This document shows, one piece after another, positions 25,839 through 33,745 of a stretch of 64,000 nucleotides of DNA. Positions within the stretch are counted from its first letter, which is position 1. The number at the start of each line of letters is the position of its first letter. The position numbers and the translations under genes are program-made. Below the pieces are notes generated by a model. That model made no database searches and was not told where the DNA came from. It saw nothing but the letters and a program-made list of their open reading frames with translations. The DNA is taken from positions 1,032,164 to 1,096,163 of the forward strand of contig NZ_CP067007.1 in the NCBI RefSeq assembly GCF_018128925.1, written 5' to 3'. This DNA is from Nitrosopumilus sp. K4. GTDB lineage: Archaea > Thermoproteota > Nitrososphaeria > Nitrososphaerales > Nitrosopumilaceae.

Positions 25839-27146
25839 TTGGTTCATAATTTTGATGTTGTTATTATAGGAGGAGGGATTCTAGGAACATCTCTATCATA
25901 TTTTCTGTCATTTATCAATAAATCAAAAAGCATTGCAGTAATAGAGCAAGCACACAAGGTTGCATTTCACACCAGTGGAAGAAATACAGGAAAGGTTCAT
26001 GCACCATATCTTTACAACCCTGAAAAAAAGAAGTTGTTTGCAAAATCTGCATTTCACGGTTATGACATGTGGGAAAAATATGCAGCCCTAAAGCAACTCC
26101 CATTCAAAAAAGACGGAGTAATCGAGGTAGCCCTAAACAAGAAAGGAATCAAGGTATTAGAAAAATATCTCAAATGGGGCAAACAGAATGGATTGGAAGA
26201 AAAAGACATCGAGATATTAGATAAAGAACAAATCAAAAAGATAGAACCTGAGATAAAATGTGAGTCTGCACTATACGTGTATAAAGACGGTTCTGCTGAT
26301 TATGCAAAATTTACAGAGTCATTAATGAATGACAGCAAAGAAAGTGGAACAAAATTTTTGCTAGACACTAAAGCTACTAAAATACAAAAGGAAAATGGAA
26401 AGTGGAAGATCACACTAAATGATCAACACGAAGTTTTTGCAGAGTTTTTGATAAATGCTGCAGGCGGTGAGGCAATAAACATTGCACATGATGTTGGACT
26501 AGGTAGAAATTACACGGATGTTCATTTTAGAGGAGAATATTGGAAGGCACCAAAAGAATACCACAACTTGACAAAGACCAGCATTTATTCTGTGCCGGAC
26601 TTTCCAGATTATCCATTTTTGGATCCACATTGGATCATAAGAGTAGATGGAACATGCGAGATAGGTCCAAATGCAGTTCCAGTGTTTAGTCCGTATGGAT
26701 ATAACAAGACTGAAAACATCAAGGAGTTTTTTCCAAAGATGTTAGAGATGCTAAGTTCTGGTGCAAGAAAGGCAATATTTGATAAACAATTTCAAGAGCT
26801 TGCAATGAATGAGATTCAGTCATCAATGTCAAAATCTTCAATGATAGACAGAGTAAAGAGATTCTTGCCAAAAATTGATGCAGATAAAATTACAGAAAAA
26901 GGCACTGCGGGAATTAGATCATCAGTTATTGATGAAAAAGGAAAGTTTGTTCCAGACGTGATACTGATTGACGAGGACACATCATTTCACATACTAAACT
27001 ACAACTCTCCAGGAGCTACAGGTGCTTTACCATTTTCAGCTCATATTATCAATCATCTAAATGAATCAGGCTTGTTGAGAAGTCAAGATACTGACGCACA
27101 ATGTGGACCATGGAAGTTTGACGACATTGTCTCTAGAATTGAATAA
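25839..27146 (+). CDS. lhgO: FAD-dependent L-2-hydroxyglutarate oxidase-like enzyme
   Basis: 435 aa from TTG. N-terminal FAD motif V-I-I-G-G-G-I-L-G-T-S near residue 8, then H-T-S-G-R-N-T-G-K-V-H-A, the DAO-family segment typical of L-2-hydroxyglutarate dehydrogenase/oxidase (LhgO, YgaF). A-A-G-G-E-A and the C-terminal N-S-P-G-A-T-G-A-L-P dinucleotide-binding segment fit. Would return L-2-hydroxyglutarate to 2-oxoglutarate. Other 2-hydroxyacid substrates are possible. Confidence 0.8.
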   Translation: MVHNFDVVIIGGGILGTSLSYFLSFINKSKSIAVIEQAHKVAFHTSGRNTGKVHAPYLYNPEKKKLFAKSAFHGYDMWEKYAALKQLPFKKDGVIEVALNKKGIKVLEKYLKWGKQNGLEEKDIEILDKEQIKKIEPEIKCESALYVYKDGSADYAKFTESLMNDSKESGTKFLLDTKATKIQKENGKWKITLNDQHEVFAEFLINAAGGEAINIAHDVGLGRNYTDVHFRGEYWKAPKEYHNLTKTSIYSVPDFPDYPFLDPHWIIRVDGTCEIGPNAVPVFSPYGYNKTENIKEFFPKMLEMLSSGARKAIFDKQFQELAMNEIQSSMSKSSMIDRVKRFLPKIDADKITEKGTAGIRSSVIDEKGKFVPDVILIDEDTSFHILNYNSPGATGALPFSAHIINHLNESGLLRSQDTDAQCGPWKFDDIVSRIE

Positions 27147-27189
27147 CATCCAATAATCCTTTAGGTTACAATAACGATTAAGATATCAT

Positions 27190-27282
27190 ATGTGGAAACC
27201 AGTTTTAATTATCCTGATTTTTCCAGTAATTGCTACAAATATTGCATTTGCCCAAGAAACTAATTTTGTTTTATTCTTTTAA
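27190..27282 (+). CDS. 30-codon frame consisting almost only of a signal peptide
   Basis: M-W-K-P-V-L-I-I-L-I-F-P-V-I-A-T-N-I-A-F-A then Q-E-T-N-F and a stop. The first 21 residues are a clean signal peptide with an A-F-A cleavage site, but only nine residues would be released. It runs into the 3' end of the opposite regulator gene. May be the broken start of a secreted protein or a real small membrane peptide. Confidence 0.35.
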   Translation: MWKPVLIILIFPVIATNIAFAQETNFVLFF

Positions 27283-28071
27283 TTTACTTTCTTTGAAAAC
27301 ATCAGAGCCATACCAACAATACCTAAAGTAATCAAGACACCACTCATGAAACATAGGATCATTACTGTAAAGCATCTCAGTAATATCAGCCTCACCATCT
27401 GTATTGGGAAACATCAGACATGACTCCTTTTCGTTAATCACTAAAACAGTCTGTATGTTTTTTGCCATCTTTCGTTCAACCAATCCGTTTTCTATAAGAT
27501 TGTCAAATCCAAGTTTTTTCAATAGTGCTTTTCTTCCCTTTGGCACCACAACATTTTCATCAAAAATATATGAAAACCTAATCCCTTTTTTGACTCGTTT
27601 AACTAGAGGTTCAATTAAATCCAGAGGAACTTCAGATAAAATTTCATAAACATACTCATCGGCATTTTTGTAGATTGATTTCCACTGCTCCAAAGTTTTT
27701 GAGACACCCTTGATATGAGTTCCAGATGCTAGTTGTCCTGCCCGCATGATAAATTTGGTTGGTAGATCACCAAATGTATGATCTTCAAAGTATTTTCTAT
27801 TTTGAGACAAAAATACAAGTGATGGAACTTGCGTGCACATTGTCTTACCAAATGTTGTCAATCCATATTTTCCATTTTTGTCTTTTTCAATCAATCCGCT
27901 TTCTTCCAATCGTGTAAAATTTCTATGAACTTCCTGCTTTGTTGCACCAATATCTTTTGCAAGAAATGTTGCAGTGGTGCGTTTTTGCAATAATTTGAAT
28001 AAAATTTCTAGTCTTTGAGAACTTGCTAGCTCCAAAAAGTTTTCAGATGCATTATCATACAAATCGCTCAT
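27271..28071 (-). CDS. Winged-helix regulator with FilR1/DUF1724-like domain (copy 1)
   Basis: About 266 aa. N-terminal winged helix (residues about 8-75; helix-turn-helix in F-L-A-K-D-I-G-A-T-K-Q-E-V-H-R-N) and a C-terminal domain like the FilR1/DUF1724 effector domain of archaeal regulators. Ends with F-H-E-W-C-L-D-Y-F-R-Y-C-W, shared with its paralog at 33746. Start ATG 28071 (M-S-D-L-Y-D-N) preferred to TTG 28092. A DNA-binding transcription factor; ligand and targets unknown. Confidence 0.85.
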   Translation of the reverse strand: MSDLYDNASENFLELASSQRLEILFKLLQKRTTATFLAKDIGATKQEVHRNFTRLEESGLIEKDKNGKYGLTTFGKTMCTQVPSLVFLSQNRKYFEDHTFGDLPTKFIMRAGQLASGTHIKGVSKTLEQWKSIYKNADEYVYEILSEVPLDLIEPLVKRVKKGIRFSYIFDENVVVPKGRKALLKKLGFDNLIENGLVERKMAKNIQTVLVINEKESCLMFPNTDGEADITEMLYSNDPMFHEWCLDYFRYCWYGSDVFKESKLKE

Positions 28072-28118
28072 AGCATTTCCTCTTTTCCTCAATATAAAAA
28101 AGAAATTGAGTCAGGGAT

Positions 28119-28253
28119 TTAGAATCCACTAATCAAGTAGGCACCTACACCCATTCCCATTACTGCACCTAAGGCCATGCAGATAAGATCAAACTTGATG
28201 ACCTTTTTGAACGGGGCATGAACCATTGTGTCCCAAGTGTTTTGTGTTTTCAT
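28119..28253 (-). CDS. 44-aa single-span membrane protein
   Basis: Read directly: M-K-T-Q-N-T-W-D-T-M-V-H-A-P-F-K-K-V-I-K-F-style N-terminal half followed by a glycine-rich transmembrane helix (A-L-G-A-V-M-G-M-G-V-G-A-Y) and a short G-F end. The GxxxG-like spacing suggests helix packing in a larger complex. It lies 47 bp upstream of the regulator gene on the same strand. No family recognised. Confidence 0.6.
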   Translation of the reverse strand: MKTQNTWDTMVHAPFKKVIKFDLICMALGAVMGMGVGAYLISGF

Positions 28254-28356
28254 GATAATAGATACTCATAGTAATTCATCAAACATGGTAAAATCAAAAA
28301 ATGACCAGTCAGCTATAGTGTTGACTTTTTGAGCACATCCAAGTATAAAATATAAC

Positions 28357-28560
28357 CTATATTCGAATTACCGGTGCTTCTTTTTCTTTGATTTTCAAAT
28401 ATCGTGATGAGCCCCGTAGCCTAATGTTACAACATGGGCAATACAAGCCATCAAAATACACATAGATGTTACAAGTTTGACATCTTTTTTGTCCTGCAGC
28501 ATATCTACCACCGTTTGGTTTGGTTGCTTTGTATTGATCGCAAATCCCATTACATGACAT
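28357..28560 (-). CDS. Small zinc-ribbon protein
   Basis: 67 aa from ATG 28560 (M-S-C-N-G-I-C-D-Q-Y). Cysteines: C-x3-C near the start, then R-C-Q-T-C and Y-C-P-C-C, giving a zinc ribbon with a basic tail (L-R-G-S-S-R-Y-L-K). A TATA-like TTAAAATATG centred near 28588 is 27 bp before this ATG and supports it over the upstream ATG 28575. Function unknown; nucleic-acid or protein binding is plausible. Confidence 0.7.
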   Translation of the reverse strand: MSCNGICDQYKATKPNGGRYAAGQKRCQTCNIYVYFDGLYCPCCNIRLRGSSRYLKIKEKEAPVIRI

Positions 28561-28685
28561 GCTAAATAAAAGCAAAAAGAATTCATATTTTAATTTTAAG
28601 AAGATTGCACAGTTATGAAAATATGATTAGAGTATTTGCAGAATCATGATCCAGTTTAAATTGGAGAAATTTGGGCAGAAAAATA

Positions 28686-29195
28686 ATGCTGAAAAAAGCT
28701 TCAACAATTTTTCTAGCAATAACTCTAGTTGCAGTAATGGTAGTTGGATTCGATATGGAATCAGCAGATGCAAAAAAAGCATCAGGAACATTCAATCCAA
28801 AATATGGCAGTGCAACTGCAGGAATAGTATGTGGTGACAGATTGTGTTCAGAACCAGAGATGCCAAAACCAATCAGTACACCAAAAACTGAAAAACATCC
28901 AGAGCCAAAATCAACAAACACCTGTGGCAACAATGCAATTCAAACAGAATCAGGTTGCTCAAATCTTAGAATCAACGGTGCAAAGATAACAAAGTCTTAC
29001 TATCATGCATCAACAGGTGTTACAACGATCAAGATTACTGCTCAAAATGATGGAAAACTAACAATAAATGCTCCGCTAAATAATGCATTCATTCTAGTTG
29101 ATGGTGAAGAATGGAACGATGTATTGTTAGATGGAAAGCAAACTGTAATTGAGTTCTTTGCTGGAACAGAAAAAATAGAAATATTTGGAAACTAA
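28686..29195 (+). CDS. Secreted protein with cysteine pairs, unknown function
   Basis: 169 aa from ATG 28686. Signal peptide (L-K-K-A-S-T-I-F-L-A ... A-D-A), a linker rich in Pro/Lys, Cys pairs C-G-D-R-L-C and C-G-N-N-x6-G-C that could form disulfides, then a beta-rich C-terminal domain (V-T-T-I-K-I-T-A, L-T-I-N-A-P, T-V-I-E-F-F-A-G). A TATA-like TTTAAATT centred near 28657 supports the start. Looks like a small surface or exported Ig-like protein. Confidence 0.7.
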   Translation: MLKKASTIFLAITLVAVMVVGFDMESADAKKASGTFNPKYGSATAGIVCGDRLCSEPEMPKPISTPKTEKHPEPKSTNTCGNNAIQTESGCSNLRINGAKITKSYYHASTGVTTIKITAQNDGKLTINAPLNNAFILVDGEEWNDVLLDGKQTVIEFFAGTEKIEIFGN

Positions 29196-29346
29196 TTCCA
29201 ATCTTTTCAATTTTTATTTTTGTAATAATTTAGAAAAAAATTATTTTTTATTAAATTAGAATAAATCAGTAGGTTTCCTAGTGCTAACTGTATGAATTTC
29301 CTAGTTCCCTTTTATCTTAAAACCACCCATAGAATAGTGAGTAAAA

Positions 29347-29661
29347 ATGGAAACAAAACAGACAAAGAAAACACCTAGGCTAGCAATCATATCTTTGATG
29401 GCAGCAGGATTAGCTGTTGTTTTAGTATTCACGCTAACACCTTGGAACTTCATCCCTGTCTCAGTGACTGAAGATGTGACAGTTATTGCAATAACAGAGC
29501 ATGGTTGTGTAGGCGAATCACAATACGGCACTAGTGTAGTTGTCGAAGAATGTGATGCAAAAGTAGGTGACATCGTATCTGCTACATTTAATGTTCCTTC
29601 AATGGAAGTAAACGGATACTATGAAAAAATTCAAGAAAGGGTGCAGGCAGTTCAGCCATAA
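29347..29661 (+). CDS. Membrane-anchored extracellular small protein
   Basis: 104 aa. One N-terminal transmembrane helix (I-I-S-L-M-A-A-G-L-A-V-V-L-V-F) after a basic start, then a beta-rich outside domain with two cysteines about 20 residues apart (H-G-C-V and E-E-C-D) likely in a disulfide. TTTTATCTTA near 29313 is a possible TATA box giving a short leader. Family unknown. Confidence 0.65.
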   Translation: METKQTKKTPRLAIISLMAAGLAVVLVFTLTPWNFIPVSVTEDVTVIAITEHGCVGESQYGTSVVVEECDAKVGDIVSATFNVPSMEVNGYYEKIQERVQAVQP

Positions 29662-29685
29662 CCCTCCAATTTTTATTTGTAATCA

Positions 29686-31380
29686 CTATGGTTTTTTCTC
29701 ATGCAATGAGTTAACATATGGCCCAAAATCATCATTTAGTAAAACAGCATTTCTTGAATAATCCACATCAACTGCAATAATTACAGGCCTGTCAATTACA
29801 GATTTTGCAGCATCTAGTTTTTCAGAAAATTCTTGCGTTGATTTTACATAATATCCCACCGCACCAAAACTTTCTGCTAGTTTTACAAATTCAGGATTTC
29901 CAAAATTAGTATAGACACTTTTTCCAAATTCATTTGTCTCCTTTAGTGAGATTAGATTTAGATCATTATCCACCCATATTACTACAATAATTGGGAGTTT
30001 TAGTCTAACAGCAGTCTCAATTTCCTGCACATTCATCAAAAACCCACCATCCCCAGTCATGGCCACAATATTTTTTTGAGGATGAATAATTTTGGCAGCA
30101 ATTGCACCAGGCAATGCAAATCCCATAGAGGCAAATCCGTTTGCAATAAGACAAGTGTTTGGCTCATATGTCTGATATATTTTTGAAATCCAAAGCTTGT
30201 GAGAGCCTACATCAGATAATAAAATATCATCATGATCTAGTTTGTTTCGTACATCGTTGACCAATTTTTCAGGTTTTATGGGATAGGAATTGTCATCTTT
30301 GAATGCGTTGATTCTGTCAAGCACTTCAGAGCGAACCTTTGGAAAAACTTCAGATATTTCTTTTCTAGGATATGATTCGTAAGAAGAATCACCGTTTTGG
30401 AGTTTTTCAATATCATCAGATATCGCATCTATTGCAAGTCCAATATCAGATACAATTTCAACATCAGGGCGATAATATGTGTAAACTTCTGACGGTGTAA
30501 AGTCTATGTGAATAATTTTTTTATCTAAATTCGAATTCCAGTTTTTTGGAGTATATTCTACAAGATCATATCCAACTGAAATTACAACATCTGCCTCTAG
30601 GACTGCCTTTAATGCATGATCTGCATCTTTTATTCCAATTGTTTGCAGATGTGTCTCATAGTTGTCTGGAATTACGCCCTTTCCCATGAATGTGTTTATT
30701 GAGAAGATTTTTGTTTTCTTTACAAAATTTCTAATTTGTTTACTTGCATCTTCTCTTGCACAACCATTACCAACAATAATTATTGGTTTTTTTGCTTTGA
30801 GGATTAGTTCTGATGCTTCACGAATATCCTCAGGGTTTGCCTCAGACCGAACAATTTTTTGAGGAGTAATGGGAGGAATAAGCGAGTCTTTTTTTGCAAT
30901 ATCTTGCGGTAGTTCAATGTGGGCAGCTCCTGGTTTTTCAGTCAATGCAATTTTGAATGCACGTCTAACTATCTCGGGGATATTTTGAGGGTTTCGTATT
31001 GACCAGCTCCACTTTGTGATTGGCTCAAACATCTTTACGACATTGAGGTTTTGATGAGACTCTTTGTGCAATAGATGAGAATCAGTTTGACCCGTAATTG
31101 CAATCAGTCTTGAGCGGTCCATGTTTGCATTTGCCACACCAGTTGCAAGATTTGTTGCACCAGGTCCAAGAGTTGCAAGACACACTCCAGACTTGTTTGT
31201 TAGTCGTCCATAGACATCTGCCATAAATGCAGCACCTTGCTCATGTCTTGTCAGAATAAATTTAATTTTTGAATTTACTAATGACATCATTAAATCAATG
31301 TTTTCCTCGCCTGGAATTCCAAAAATGTATTCTACGCCTTCATTTTCAAGACACTTTACCAGCAGATCAGATGCTTTCAT
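29686..31380 (-). CDS. Acetolactate synthase-like thiamine diphosphate enzyme
   Basis: 564 aa. Full three-domain TPP enzyme: catalytic Glu in T-R-H-E-Q-G-A near residue 47, A-T-L-G-P-G-A-T-N-L and G-D-G-G-F-L-M-N TPP motif near residue 435. The G-I-P-G-E-E-N start and single-gene context (no ilvN regulatory subunit nearby) suggest a catabolic AlsS-like or related 2-oxoacid-metabolizing enzyme rather than the biosynthetic IlvB, but this cannot be proven from sequence. Confidence 0.8.
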   Translation of the reverse strand: MKASDLLVKCLENEGVEYIFGIPGEENIDLMMSLVNSKIKFILTRHEQGAAFMADVYGRLTNKSGVCLATLGPGATNLATGVANANMDRSRLIAITGQTDSHLLHKESHQNLNVVKMFEPITKWSWSIRNPQNIPEIVRRAFKIALTEKPGAAHIELPQDIAKKDSLIPPITPQKIVRSEANPEDIREASELILKAKKPIIIVGNGCAREDASKQIRNFVKKTKIFSINTFMGKGVIPDNYETHLQTIGIKDADHALKAVLEADVVISVGYDLVEYTPKNWNSNLDKKIIHIDFTPSEVYTYYRPDVEIVSDIGLAIDAISDDIEKLQNGDSSYESYPRKEISEVFPKVRSEVLDRINAFKDDNSYPIKPEKLVNDVRNKLDHDDILLSDVGSHKLWISKIYQTYEPNTCLIANGFASMGFALPGAIAAKIIHPQKNIVAMTGDGGFLMNVQEIETAVRLKLPIIVVIWVDNDLNLISLKETNEFGKSVYTNFGNPEFVKLAESFGAVGYYVKSTQEFSEKLDAAKSVIDRPVIIAVDVDYSRNAVLLNDDFGPYVNSLHEKKP

Positions 31381-31485
31381 GGTAATTCCATTGTTTTTCT
31401 AGCTAATAAAACAATCAGATAAAAAATAAAGAAACATTTTGAATGTTTAATTGAAATTTATAGAATAAATATTTTAGAAAAGCAA

Positions 31486-32226
31486 TTGTCTGACGATAAA
31501 AAAACACTTCCAATTGATTTTGATTCGGATTACAGCCTTCCAGGTCGTTATGAGGAAAGCAATGCAATACATTTTGAAGAAACACGCATTCCCAAGCAAA
31601 AAAGCAAGGGAATTTGGATCATGATAATAGGATTAGTCATTGTATCATCAGTGTTTTTTTCATACTATTTTTTGAATCAAAACGAGATAGATTCCAATAT
31701 TATTCAAAATGCAATAGTTTTGGATCCTGAAGAGATATTGGTGGAAAAATTCAACGTGGGGGAGTACGGAAGCGACCACGCCCATGCTGCAATTTTGCTG
31801 GTAATTGATGGAGAACAACTGAACTTTGGGTTACCTCAATTCCAACTTACAAGCAAATACATTCATTTTGAGAACAACAACCCAGTGACAATTCACAAAC
31901 ATGCAACAAATGTTCCACTTGAAATGTTGTTTGCATCAATTGGAATAACAATTTCTGATGACTGTGTCACCATAGAAGATTACGGAACAAGAGGAACAAT
32001 CAGAGACATATGTACAAGACAAGGTGAAGAATTGGTAGTTTTTGTAAATAGGAAAAAATACGATTCAGATATTTCAGGGTACGAAATCAAGCATAATGAT
32101 AGGATATTGATTGCCATAGGGCACAATGAGTCAATACCAAAGTATCTGGCATATCTTGATGCATTTAAGATTCCAGATGTTCCAAAGAAAAAGCCAGATT
32201 TTTCTGAAAAAGATGTTTTAATTTGA
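31486..32226 (+). CDS. Membrane-anchored protein with His-rich external domain
   Basis: 246 aa from TTG. Cytoplasmic N terminus of about 45 residues, one transmembrane helix (I-W-I-M-I-I-G-L-V-I-V-S-S-V), then an external domain with S-D-H-A-H-A-A near residue 98 and T-I-H-K-H-A-T near 140. The two H-x-H sites on neighbouring strands could bind a metal. Cys pair (D-D-C and D-I-C) may be oxidized. Looks lineage-specific; function unknown. Confidence 0.65.
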   Translation: MSDDKKTLPIDFDSDYSLPGRYEESNAIHFEETRIPKQKSKGIWIMIIGLVIVSSVFFSYYFLNQNEIDSNIIQNAIVLDPEEILVEKFNVGEYGSDHAHAAILLVIDGEQLNFGLPQFQLTSKYIHFENNNPVTIHKHATNVPLEMLFASIGITISDDCVTIEDYGTRGTIRDICTRQGEELVVFVNRKKYDSDISGYEIKHNDRILIAIGHNESIPKYLAYLDAFKIPDVPKKKPDFSEKDVLI

Positions 32227-32481
32227 CTGGTCAGATTTTTAGTGAATAGATGGTGTGAGGGCGGTCTGGGATAATTCCCCCCACCTACCTATTTGATTTT
32301 AATTGTATAATTTTAGATAAAAGGAAAACGAATGATTCGTTCATATCAATCATTAGAATTCCCTAAATAGCAAATTATGAAAACAGGAGTAATTGGAACT
32401 GTCACCAAGTAACTAACCGTTTTTGGTCTTAAGTTTCAAGTACTCATTAGAACACAAGGTAGTGGTTATAAAAAAAGAGAA
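32227..32481. other. Intergenic region with a GC-rich hairpin
   Basis: 255 bp without a convincing gene. At 32252-32285 there is a GC-rich stretch, unusual here, where GGTG (32252-32255) can pair with CACC (32282-32285) around a GGG-ATAATT-CCC inner stem. The rest is AT-rich. The hairpin could be the end of the 31486 transcript or part of a small RNA. Confidence 0.3.
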
Positions 32482-32661
32482 TTATTCAGTAACCTTGATT
32501 TCAGATGAGGGTGCTTTGAATCCTATTTTGGCATGAGTCCCATCACAACTAGGTTGAGTTTGTGATCTTCCACATCTGCACAATGTTACTGTGGTCTTTC
32601 CATCCACTTCTACGAGCAGAGGTCCGTTCTCTGTTGCTATGATTTTAACATTTGTCATCAT
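32482..32661 (-). CDS. CDGSH-type iron-sulfur protein
   Basis: 59 aa, found by direct translation. Contains C-R-C-G followed by C-D-G-T-H, i.e. the three Cys and one His that hold the [2Fe-2S] cluster of mitoNEET/CDGSH proteins. Single-motif bacterial and archaeal members are this small and soluble. Role probably in redox or cluster transfer. Weak TATA-like sequence 26-30 bp upstream. First of two adjacent ATG codons used. Confidence 0.85.
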   Translation of the reverse strand: MMTNVKIIATENGPLLVEVDGKTTVTLCRCGRSQTQPSCDGTHAKIGFKAPSSEIKVTE

Positions 32662-32689
32662 AATAGAAATTCAGAAAGAAAAAATTAGA

Positions 32690-32896
32690 TTATGGAGTGT
32701 ATGCACCTTCATGTTTTTCAAGCTGGCCATAATCTAATTCAGTATTTTCAAGATCTTTTGAAAAATCTGAAATCAGATTCTTTGCATCTATCTGGGTAGG
32801 CACATCAACACCAGATTCAAAGGATGCATATGCTGCAAGACCACCTGTAACTGCAAGGGTCGCTGCAATTCCAACCAGCAATGCAAATTTGTTCAT
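32690..32896 (-). CDS. Small exported or membrane-anchored protein
   Basis: 68 aa from ATG 32896. Hydrophobic N-terminal segment (A-L-L-V-G-I-A-A-T-L-A-V-T-G-G-L-A-A-Y-A) that could be a signal peptide or anchor, then an acidic 45-residue tail with no Cys. 28 bp upstream of the CDGSH gene on the same strand. Unknown function. Confidence 0.6.
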   Translation of the reverse strand: MNKFALLVGIAATLAVTGGLAAYASFESGVDVPTQIDAKNLISDFSKDLENTELDYGQLEKHEGAYTP

Positions 32897-33001
32897 AAGT
32901 AAATTCAGCAATCATGAATAATAACATCTCATAAACTAAGGTGTTTAATTTCAGCTAGATTATGTATTAGGATTAAAGTGATTTTACGTCTAAATTACAG
33001 T

Positions 33002-33217
33002 ATGACAAAATTACAACAACTTCAACAACTAGTTGAAGAAAAAGGTGAGTTGATGGTAATGTCAGATACTGGTGAAAAGTTTGAGCTTCATAAACACAAT
33101 ACAAAGTTTGATGATTCATCAGATCTGGTAGAAATTGATGGAGGATCTAAGAAATTTTGGTTAATTCCATCAAAAATCGCATATTATTGGACTCACGACA
33201 AAGCAAGAGAAGAATAG
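33002..33217 (+). CDS. Small soluble protein, unknown function
   Basis: 71 aa from ATG 33002 (M-T-K-L-Q-Q-L-Q-Q-L-V-E-E-K-G-E). Strand-rich: L-M-V-M-S-D-T-G-E, E-L-H-K-H-N-T, V-E-I-D-G-G-S and W-L-I-P-S-K-I-A-Y-Y-W. The upstream start at 32978 would add residues without clear coding character. No motif recognised. Confidence 0.65.
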   Translation: MTKLQQLQQLVEEKGELMVMSDTGEKFELHKHNTKFDDSSDLVEIDGGSKKFWLIPSKIAYYWTHDKAREE

Positions 33218-33238
33218 CAATCTAATTTTCTGATTGCT
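33216..33238 (+). terminator. Hairpin at the end of the 33002 gene
   Basis: AGCAATC (33216-33222) and GATTGCT (33232-33238) form a 7-bp stem with a 9-nt loop starting in the stop codon, followed by a T-rich stretch. Second hairpin-type terminator candidate in the window, weaker than the one at 25047. Confidence 0.45.
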
Positions 33239-33302
33239 TTACTTTTCAAAAAAACTTTTTACAATATTTTAAAATACAAAAATCACTCATATTTAGGCGG
33301 CA

Positions 33303-33377
33303 TCATTCAGAATCGCCTTCATCGCCATCAGGATCAATATTCAAATGGCGTAAAATTTCTTTTCTCTTTGACATCAT
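33303..33377 (-). CDS. Possible 24-aa microprotein
   Basis: Two ATG codons open a frame of 24 residues with a basic start (S-K-R-K-E-I-L-R-H-L) and an acidic end (D-P-D-G-D-E-G-D-S-E). No promoter evidence beyond AT-rich flanks. Listed as a possibility only. Confidence 0.25.
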   Translation of the reverse strand: MMSKRKEILRHLNIDPDGDEGDSE

Positions 33378-33506
33378 GTGCAATCAATTCTCTTTGTATT
33401 TGAACAATTCCTATAATTTCTCAGTGAATTCGTAGGAGATGTTATGGATGTTGTTCCAGATCTAGACAGTTTAGATTCTACCAAAAATCTGCAATACAAA
33501 ATTACT

Positions 33507-33740
33507 TTATTTACTTTTTTTCTTGAATCTTCTCTTGTATTCTTTATTCAACAGTATTGGAAAGGGCGTATATTCTATGTTATCAAAGAAAATCTTCAGT
33601 TGAGAATCAGATAGGGATTGAAGGTATTTTTTGATGTTTCTTTCACATGAGAGATACGATTTATCAGGTTCGAATAGTTTTTCCACATACCATATAGAAG
33701 GGCAGACAATATAGCACCTATTCAGCTTTGGAATTGATTT
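33507..33740 (-). pseudogene. Open frame without proper start, possibly a degraded gene
   Basis: About 77 codons open on the minus strand between stops at 33741-33743 and 33507-33509, with a protein-like composition (C-P-S-I-W-Y-V-E-K-L-F-E-P, F-F-D-N-I-E-Y-T-P-F-P-I-L-L) and a basic end. The only usable start inside is GTG 33686 (59 aa). An ATG lies just upstream in another frame (M-K-I-N-S-K-A-E then stop), as if a frameshift had occurred. A 56-codon plus-strand frame overlaps (33444-33614) and looks less protein-like. Confidence 0.3.
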
Positions 33741-33745
33741 TCATC

